DNA from: Rhizophagus clarus
Taxonomy: Eukaryota; Glomeromycota; Glomeromycetes; Glomerales; Glomeraceae
Assembly: GCA_015698045.1 (NCBI GenBank)
Contig: BLAL01000060.1
Location: 622,501 to 686,500, forward strand
Reading direction: 5' to 3'
Length of the DNA stretch: 64,000 bases
Both the position numbers and the translations under genes were made by a program. Within the stretch, counting starts at the first letter, position 1. Each line of letters begins with the position of its first letter. The notes beneath the pieces are model-generated. The model did no database searches. It worked only from the letters and a program-made list of their open reading frames with translations, and was not told where the DNA came from. Positions 57,661 to 64,000 of this stretch are shown one piece after another.

Positions 57661-58144
57661 TGTCTAATGTTTAAAGATTTGTTTATATTAAATGCTTGAC
57701 TAATTACTACTTTTTATTTTGTGGGATTCAGATTTTTAGAATAATTTGTGATGTTTTGGAAGAGAAGACTTATAATACAATTAGTATTTACAATAAAATA
57801 TATGATTTGTAATAAATAATAATTAAATATGTAATAAATAATAATAAATTAAAAGATAAATATTAATTGTGCTAAAAAATAGAACTCAATTTGGCGCAAA
57901 TTAAGCTATAAATTGACTTATATTCGGCCATCTGAATTTTGGCTGAATTGGAATATTTTAACCAGATAAATAATATTCTAATATAGGTAAAATGATAGTC
58001 AAATTTTCTTTCTGAATTTGAGATGATTAGCACTCTAAATGTGCCAAAAAAATCGGCCTCAATTTGACATAAGTTAGATCGTTATTCGACCTATATTCGA
58101 TCTGGTCAAATTTAAGCCAAATTGTCCTTTTTCAACTAGTGTCA

Positions 58145-59470
58145 GCTCATTGAGAGGATTCCAATTAAGAATTAAAATTGATTCCTATTATTAGAATCAA
58201 TTATAGAATTAATTAATCGTGATTAATCATTTTGCAGAATTTGATTCTAGAATTCAATTTTTGATTTTTGATACCCAGAACTAATTGAATTTATGTGTTA
58301 TAAAAAAATAACATTAAGGCACAGGTAATTTTATTGATTACAATTTTAATGTGAAAAACTAATTTTTAATTTTCATTATTATTGCATTTTACAAAAATTT
58401 ATAATAAACAATTTATTTAATAATAGAAATTTAAGTAATACCATTATAGATATTTAATATAAAAGAAAAATAAAAAAAAATTTGGTATTTAGTCATCCAT
58501 TTTAACTTTTCATATATATCAATATATTCTCTATTTTTTTTTGAAATGGTATTATGAGATTATTATTTTTTCCCATCATATCTGTCAATTTGCAAAATTG
58601 AGGATTAATTATCCTTAGTTAATAATAAAAAAATTTTGAAACTATTATAGAAATGATCAGATGGATAACACTATCACGTGCATAAAATATTTGTAATAAG
58701 CATACATGAAATTTTTAAAAAAAACTCATTTTTTGGCATCTTATCATTTAAACCAAACATTATTATGCTTAATTAAAAGCTCTATTTAAGTAAAATCTAC
58801 TAGTAATTAATAAATGATGATACAGCTTCAACACCAAAAAAAAAAAAAAAATTTTTTATAAAAATAATATATTATTTATTATTTCAAAAAAAATTAATTT
58901 TTCTGTAACTTATGATTCAAATATAATAAAATTACACCAAAATAAAGCTTCAAATAAGATAATTCTAATGATATTAGAACAAACATTATTATAACAAGAA
59001 GTTAAAAAGAATCACATAGGTATCTCACTATCAGATTCTTGAATAAGATTTGCCTAAGTTTAAAATAAATGATAAAACTTTTTATTACTTAAAATTCTTT
59101 AAAATATGATATAAAATAAACAAATAAATAAACAAATGAATCATACTAAGTTTTGCTTTAGGTTTAAGCTTTTACACTTTTTTACAACTTTACTATATGT
59201 TAAAAATCTTTAGAAATAAATAAAAATAGTTACTTAATATATTTAATATATATATAACGTGAAAAACTTTAAACTCATCTAAACATTAAAAACCCATCTT
59301 CTTTTGCATTATTTATTTGTGTTTATGGATAATATATTCTTTATTTCAAAAGTAAAAGTTCCATTTTTCTTTATCAGTCTGCAAAAAATAATTATGTAAC
59401 ACAATTAAAATTAGGGGTTGTAAAACAAATATCACGTTTTTCAAAATTAAAATTATTAAATCCAGATTGT
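58145..59470. other. AT-rich DNA with a small palindromic repeat
   Basis: 58155-58285 has inverted gattc/gaatc motifs (ggattccaattaagaatt at one side and gatacc at the other), which may be a small hAT-like MITE; the ends are too weak to be sure. The rest is featureless. Confidence 0.4.
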
Positions 59471-61250
59471 ACATATGCTATCTAATTTTTAATTTTTTAT
59501 ATTCCTTTTTTTATTTCACATATTTTTATTTTCTTTTTCTCTAAAAAATTTTTTTTTTTGATTTTTCTTCTTATCCATTATTTCTTTCTTTTAGAAAATA
59601 AAAAGTTTTTTTCCTACTTTATTTTTTATTCCCACCCCTTCTTTTTAAAAAAATTTTTTTTTTTTTTTTCAACTTCATTTTTTTTTTAAAAAAACTTTGT
59701 TTGGTTCCCTTATATTTTTTATTTCTTATTTTTTTATTTTCTCTTTATTTTTCCAACTTCATTAAAAATTTTTATTTATTATTTTATTCTTCACCACATC
59801 CTTTTCTTTTGTAAAATTTTTTTTTCATTAAAGATAATTTTACATTATATATATTTTTTTGTTTTGTTTAATTTTCTTATAGGCAAGTCTTTTTCTTTTT
59901 AAAGGTCTGGTTCAGGATTCTTTCTTTTTTTGTAAATCAGTTTTTTTTGTAAATTATTTCCTTTCATAGATTTATTTTGTTCTTCATGGATTAATTGCTT
60001 ACTTTGTGAATTGATTTTTTTTTTGTGAGTTGTTTTTTTTTATGTAAAAAATTTTGGTTTTTTTTTTGTAGCAATACCAACTCTTAAAAAGACTTGGATA
60101 ATTCTAAAATTACTGTAGGTATTGATATAGTATGAGGGTTTAGTTTTTAATTGAATTAAAGAAATGTAATAGAAAATAAAATATTTGTATTATTTTAGAT
60201 TTAATAAAATATTATTAATTTATTATTTAAATGTTGATTTAATTAATAAAAGAAAATTTCTTAATTTACACTGTGTCTGAACATAGGATATGTTTAATAA
60301 TGTAATTTATACATGTTAAATAGTTTATTTATTTTTTTCATTTCTTTTTAGATTTTTTAGGCATAATCTTTAACTACTTCTTTAATTTTAGGAAGGTAAT
60401 AGATAGTTTTTTTTGCTTTGATTCTCCTTTCTTTTAACTTTTATTAATTTATTCATTCTTTTTTTTAGACATGGCTGTTTTTAGTTCCATTTTAGTGAAA
60501 ATTCAAGGTAAGTTTTACTTTTTTTTTGTTTTCTTTTCATTCTTTCCTTTGTTTTACTAACCATTTTATTTCTTTTTTAGATGTGCACCATCTCAGTAAA
60601 TATTCAAGTAATTCTTTTTCATCTCTTTCTTATTGTTTTATTTTCTTTAAAATGATATTAATTGATTTTTATTTTCTTTTTTCTATATGTGGATATTTTA
60701 GCCTTTTTTCTCTTACTTTTCTTTGTCCTTTCATTATTTTTTTTATTTCTTTCATTTTTTCCTTCATTTCTTCATTTTTTTCTTTTATTTTTTTTTATTT
60801 ATTTTTTTTTTGTTTTATGATTTCTTTTATGATCTTTCATTATTTTGTTTCATTGATCTTTGGATTCTTTCATTGTTTTTTTCATTTTTTTCATTGTTTT
60901 TTATTCCTTTTTGCTTTTCTTCATTTTTTTTTTATTTTGTCATATTTTTTCTTATTAACCTTTTGTTTCTTTTATTTCTTTTTATTACCTTTTGTTTCTT
61001 TCATTCCTTTAACTTTTTTTCATTTCTTTCATTTTTTTTATTCCTTTCGTTCATTCCTTTTCATTTTCCTTTTGTTTTTTTGTTCATCTTATTATTTCTT
61101 TATTTTTTTTCATTTCTTTTCACTATTCTTTACCTTTTTTTTCCTTTTATTTTCTATTTAATTATCTTCATTACTTTTCATTTATCTTTCTTTTTTTTAC
61201 TTTCCTTAATTTTTTCACTGTTCTTCTATACTGTATTTTCTTATATATTG
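59471..61250 (+). repeat. Long T-rich low-complexity tract with one or two exon-like blocks
   Basis: About 1.8 kb of T/C-rich sequence. At 60469-60507 a block (acatggctgttttta and on) lies between ttttttttag and gtaagttttac. A branch-like ttactaacc at 60557 and ttctttttag precede a second block at 60582. The long Phe-rich frames at 60526-61262 are products of the T-rich DNA and are not taken as genes. Confidence 0.6.
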
Positions 61251-61505
61251 CAATGCATTTAATTATAGCATTACAGTATTAATAATATAATTAAAATTAT
61301 GCAATTTTTGTGATATAACTTATTTCTTATTATAAAATTAGCTAATAAGATCTAAAATAATTGACAATTTGATAGATAAAGGTTTTTATAAAATCATGTG
61401 ATACAGTACCATATACAATAGAAATTTTCTCAAAATTTGATAAAACTTTATATTATAAATTATATTAAAAAAAATATATAATTATGCATTTTTTGGTATT
61501 TTTTA

Positions 61506-62423
61506 TAGGGCTCTGATAGGTTCAGTTCAGTTCATCAGTTTTTGCAAAAACTGATACCAAACTGAATTGATCAGTATCAGTATTAGTGATTACTGAAACC
61601 AACTGGTAATTACCAAAAATTGAACTAATTTACCAAACATTATTAGTAAAAATCAGTTTGCTCCATTTTTTTTAAATTATCTATAAAAAAATATTTTGTA
61701 ACATTTTTTATTAAAGTGATAAAAAAAATATTGCGAGACATTTTTTTATATTAAATTGTTTAATAAAAATGTTTCGCAAGGGTTTTACAAGTTTCTCAAA
61801 AAAAATGTTGTGAACCATTTTTTTATATTAAATTTCAAATAAAATAAAAAAATAACGTTACAAACATTATTTTTTATACTAAATTGCATATATAAAAAAC
61901 GTTCTGCAACGTTTTTTACAAATTTTGCAAAAAAATGTTGCGAGCTGTTTTTTATATTAAATTGCTTATAAAAAATGTTTTATAACATTTTTAAATAAAA
62001 TAGAAAAATAACATTGTGAAATGTTATTTTTATATTAAATCGCCTATGTAAAAATATTTCGCAATATTTTTTACAAACAGGTTAAAATGTTTTTTAAATC
62101 ATTTAATATCTGTAAAAAAATGTTTCAAATAAAATAGAAAAATAACATTACGAAACTATTAAATTGCATATATAAAAATGTTTTGCAACGTTTTTTACTA
62201 ATTTTGCAAAAAAACGTCATAAAACGTTTTTTTTAACTACATTATCTAATAAAAAAATGTTTTTTCAAAAAATGTTTTTATTATCAGTAAATCAGTTCAA
62301 TAAATCGCAAAACTGATACTGAAACTGAAAATTTCAGTTTGATAAATCATAAAACCAAAACTGCTCTGATATTGAAACTGATCAGTACAAGTTTGGTAAT
62401 TACTAAAACTGATCAGAGTCCTA
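61506..62423. mobile_element. Non-autonomous hAT element
   Basis: 918 bp with a perfect 8-bp target duplication attttt-ta (61498-61505 and 62424-62431). Ends: taggg-ctctgataggttca on the left, taggactctgatcagtttta on the right (reverse complement). Both subterminal regions are rich in actgat/atcagt motifs in both orientations. The centre (61690-62270) is a degenerate tandem repeat of about 105-115 bp with a-tgtttt-gcaacgtttttta units. No coding capacity. Confidence 0.88.
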
Positions 62424-63425
62424 ATTTTTTACTAATTTTATGGTACAAAATTAGTTATATTTTTATATCATATATTTTTTACATAAATATTCTTACATAA
62501 TAAAAACAAAAAATTTTTTTTTTTTTAAAATCATCTTAGGCATACCTGCAAGTTCATTCCTATAAAAAAAAGAATGTTATTAATAATGTTATTATATCAA
62601 ATACAAAAAATAATTGCTTCCTTCTTATCATTTCAAAATATCTAAACAAATAAGTTCAAGTCAATATTTTAAAAAATAAATAAATAAATTCAGTTTTAAA
62701 AAAAAGATTATTAATCTTTTTAAATGATTAACAAACTAAACATAAATTTTTACAATCAATATATTCAAAAATATATAATTAATTATTAGAACTTACCTAT
62801 TCCCTACTAGGTTATAGTTAGGACTCTAAACATCTCTCATTTAGGTTAAATATAATATATAATAAATTTTTCAATTTAGGTTAAATATAATATATAGTAA
62901 ATTTTTCAATTTAGAATATCTTGGTTAATATTAATGTTATCAGTACAGTACACCTAATCAGTTATGTAAATATGACAATTAACATACAGTGCATCTACAA
63001 TTGTATAATTATTTTTGTTAAAGTTTATAATATATGTCATATTTTTAATGAAGACTGGTCACAGACCAGCTTTAGAACATGACTAGTTTTTATTTTATAT
63101 AAAAGGATTAATAATTATAAATAATCTGTTTTTAAAAATTTATTTGATACTAATATACAGTATAGGGATTTGATAATTTAAATCGATAATAATGCAATAT
63201 GTTATTATATACAAATCAAATCATTTTTAATAAATAAAATATCAATTAATCACAATAAATAGATTTGATTTTTTTATTTGATAATTGATTAAATCAATAC
63301 TGATTTAATTTTTGATTTGATTTGATTTTTGTAGAATTGATTCTAATCCTTAATTCTAATGATATATGTTACATATCTCTAGCATCAATATTAATGGAGT
63401 TATTCATATTTAAAATTTGGTATTA
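62424..63425. other. AT-rich spacer
   Basis: No supported gene. A duplicated ttaggttaaatataatatata segment lies at 62842-62900. 63164-63350 carries weak inverted gattt/gaatc ends (agggatttgat / aggattagaatc) like a small MITE. Confidence 0.45.
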
Positions 63426-64000
63426 TCGCCAGTTGCAGAATTTTGTGATCAACAAAAATAATCACGTGGTAAAAATAATCATGATTGTTAATGATTATTT
63501 TTGGTTACATAAATTATCTATAATTGTATAATAAACGCGTTATAACAGATTTTTATCTTTTTTACGCGAATAGTAAAAAATAATGGAAGAAGTTTTAATA
63601 GACACACAAAATTACTTGCAAGGCACCTGCTATGGCTGTGCACTTTGCTTTTATTGTAATATAGATAATACATATTTGTCTTGTAGCTGTACTAATAAAA
63701 CAAAAAAGCCAAAAAAAGCAGAAAAAACTTATTTTTACTCTAGAAGATTTGATCCAACAAAAACATATGATTCGCAACAACTTTTTTTAAAGTCTAAAGA
63801 CAAAATTTATGGTTATAATTCAGATTTTAGTCAAAAATTTTCATTATTACTTTGTACCAAATGTAATAGTACATATGATAGATTAAAATCAAATAAATTA
63901 CCAAAAAATACACTTCCTAGCCTATCTAATCCTAAAAATTCTGAAAATATAGTTATTGAAGAGTTTAAATTTAAACTAATTGTAAAAAAAAGAAATGGTA
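63426..64000 (+). mobile_element. Possible left end of a second Tc1/mariner-like element with a Cys-rich gene
   Basis: TA at 63424-63425 is followed by tcgccagttgcagaattttg, similar in its first bases to the ends of the 26.5 kb element (tcacca/ttgcca) and element C (tcacac/tcgcac). The Cys-rich gene starts 157 bp inside, against 181 bp in the 26.5 kb element. The right end is outside the window, so the call is tentative. Confidence 0.4.
63583..64000 (+). CDS. Cys-rich protein, paralogue of the 26.7 kb gene (partial, runs off the window)
   Basis: ATG at 63583, open to the window edge (139 codons). It has C-x2-C-x2-C-x2-C then C-x-C, K-P-K-K, a Tyr-Phe-Tyr element, K-I-Y-G-Y, then L-C-x2-C-N-S and a Pro-rich link to an I-E-E-F-K-F-K-L motif. 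All of these occur in the same order and spacing in the gene at 26692 (C-x2-C..., K-P-T-K-K, K-Y-G-Y, L-C-x2-C-N-S, I-E-F-K-L). The Cys pattern suggests two metal-binding clusters. A SAM-like end would be expected beyond the edge. Function unknown. No frame change is seen in this part. Confidence 0.85.
   Translation, partial: MEEVLIDTQNYLQGTCYGCALCFYCNIDNTYLSCSCTNKTKKPKKAEKTYFYSRRFDPTKTYDSQQLFLKSKDKIYGYNSDFSQKFSLLLCTKCNSTYDRLKSNKLPKNTLPSLSNPKNSENIVIEEFKFKLIVKKRNG

Larger units (their letters stand above)
55001..58141 (+). mobile_element. Element B: non-autonomous CACTA-like transposon, sister of element A
   Basis: 3141 bp. Ends: left cactagtcaaaaaaggaata, right (reverse complement) cactagttgaaaaaggacaa, with the 3-bp target duplication TCA (54998-55000 and 58142-58144). 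The 160-bp right end matches the left end of element A closely; the orientation is opposite. It lacks the hAT insertion F. It contains a C/T-rich tract at 55195-55320 followed by a plus-strand exon/intron-like array. No transposase. Confidence 0.9.

Noticed and set aside
60526-61262. Two long overlapping Phe/Ser-rich plus frames (211 and 179 residues)
   Set aside because: They lie in a T/C-rich low-complexity tract in two frames at once; the composition follows from the DNA and there are no domains.
1-64000. tRNA, rRNA, CRISPR, bacterial operons or terminators
   Set aside because: Nothing in the window resembles these; introns and transposon families point to a eukaryotic nuclear genome.

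Overview
This is a very AT-rich, repeat-dominated eukaryotic window. It has short spliced introns (GT..AG with TACTAAC-like branch sites), degenerate protein-kinase exons and fungal-type Plavaka and pogo transposases. The best guess is an arbuscular mycorrhizal fungus of the Rhizophagus type; this is inference from composition and family content, and no marker gene settles it. I see no rRNA, no tRNA and no retroelement.

Layout. 1-6.9 kb is mostly decayed intergenic DNA. 7.1-10.3 kb is a tandem array of about 16 units of about 200 bp; each unit holds one exon of a kinase-like gene plus an intron, and a related kinase relic lies at 14.6 kb. 16.3-16.8 kb is an A-rich minisatellite. 18.07-20.42 kb is a complete but decayed pogo-like transposon with TA target duplications, with small pogo-like MITEs nearby (21.0 kb) and at 44.5 kb. 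21.45-22.1 kb is an array of six 41-nt exons, followed by a hAT-type end and a broken hAT transposase (23.2-25.6 kb).

26.51-32.95 kb is a Tc1/mariner-like element that carries two convergent genes: its transposase and a Cys-rich protein with a SAM-like C-terminus. A CACTA-ended element (A, 28.33-31.64 kb) sits inside the transposase gene, and a hAT element (F, 30.26-31.49 kb) sits inside A, so three elements are nested. A paralogue of the Cys-rich gene runs off the right edge at 63.58 kb. 37.72-40.73 kb is another inverted-repeat element (E) filled with exon-like repeats. 41.6-41.8 kb is an interstitial telomere-like tract. 42.11-44.29 kb is a TIR element (G) with an unrecognised spliced gene. 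45.28-53.99 kb is a second Tc1/mariner-like element (C) split by a Plavaka element (D, 45.90-52.79 kb) that has a transposase and a divergent accessory gene. 55.00-58.14 kb is a second copy (B) of element A in the opposite orientation. 61.51-62.42 kb is a non-autonomous hAT element with an 8-bp target duplication.

The most unusual theme is that DNA elements of at least three superfamilies (CACTA-like A and B, hAT-like F, Tc1/mariner-like C), plus the unclassified E, are filled with tandem arrays of 28-70-nt exon-like blocks. These are separated by introns of about 70-90 nt with good donor, branch, polypyrimidine and acceptor signals. Whether these arrays are transcribed and spliced cannot be told from DNA alone, but the organisation is not explained by ordinary satellite DNA.
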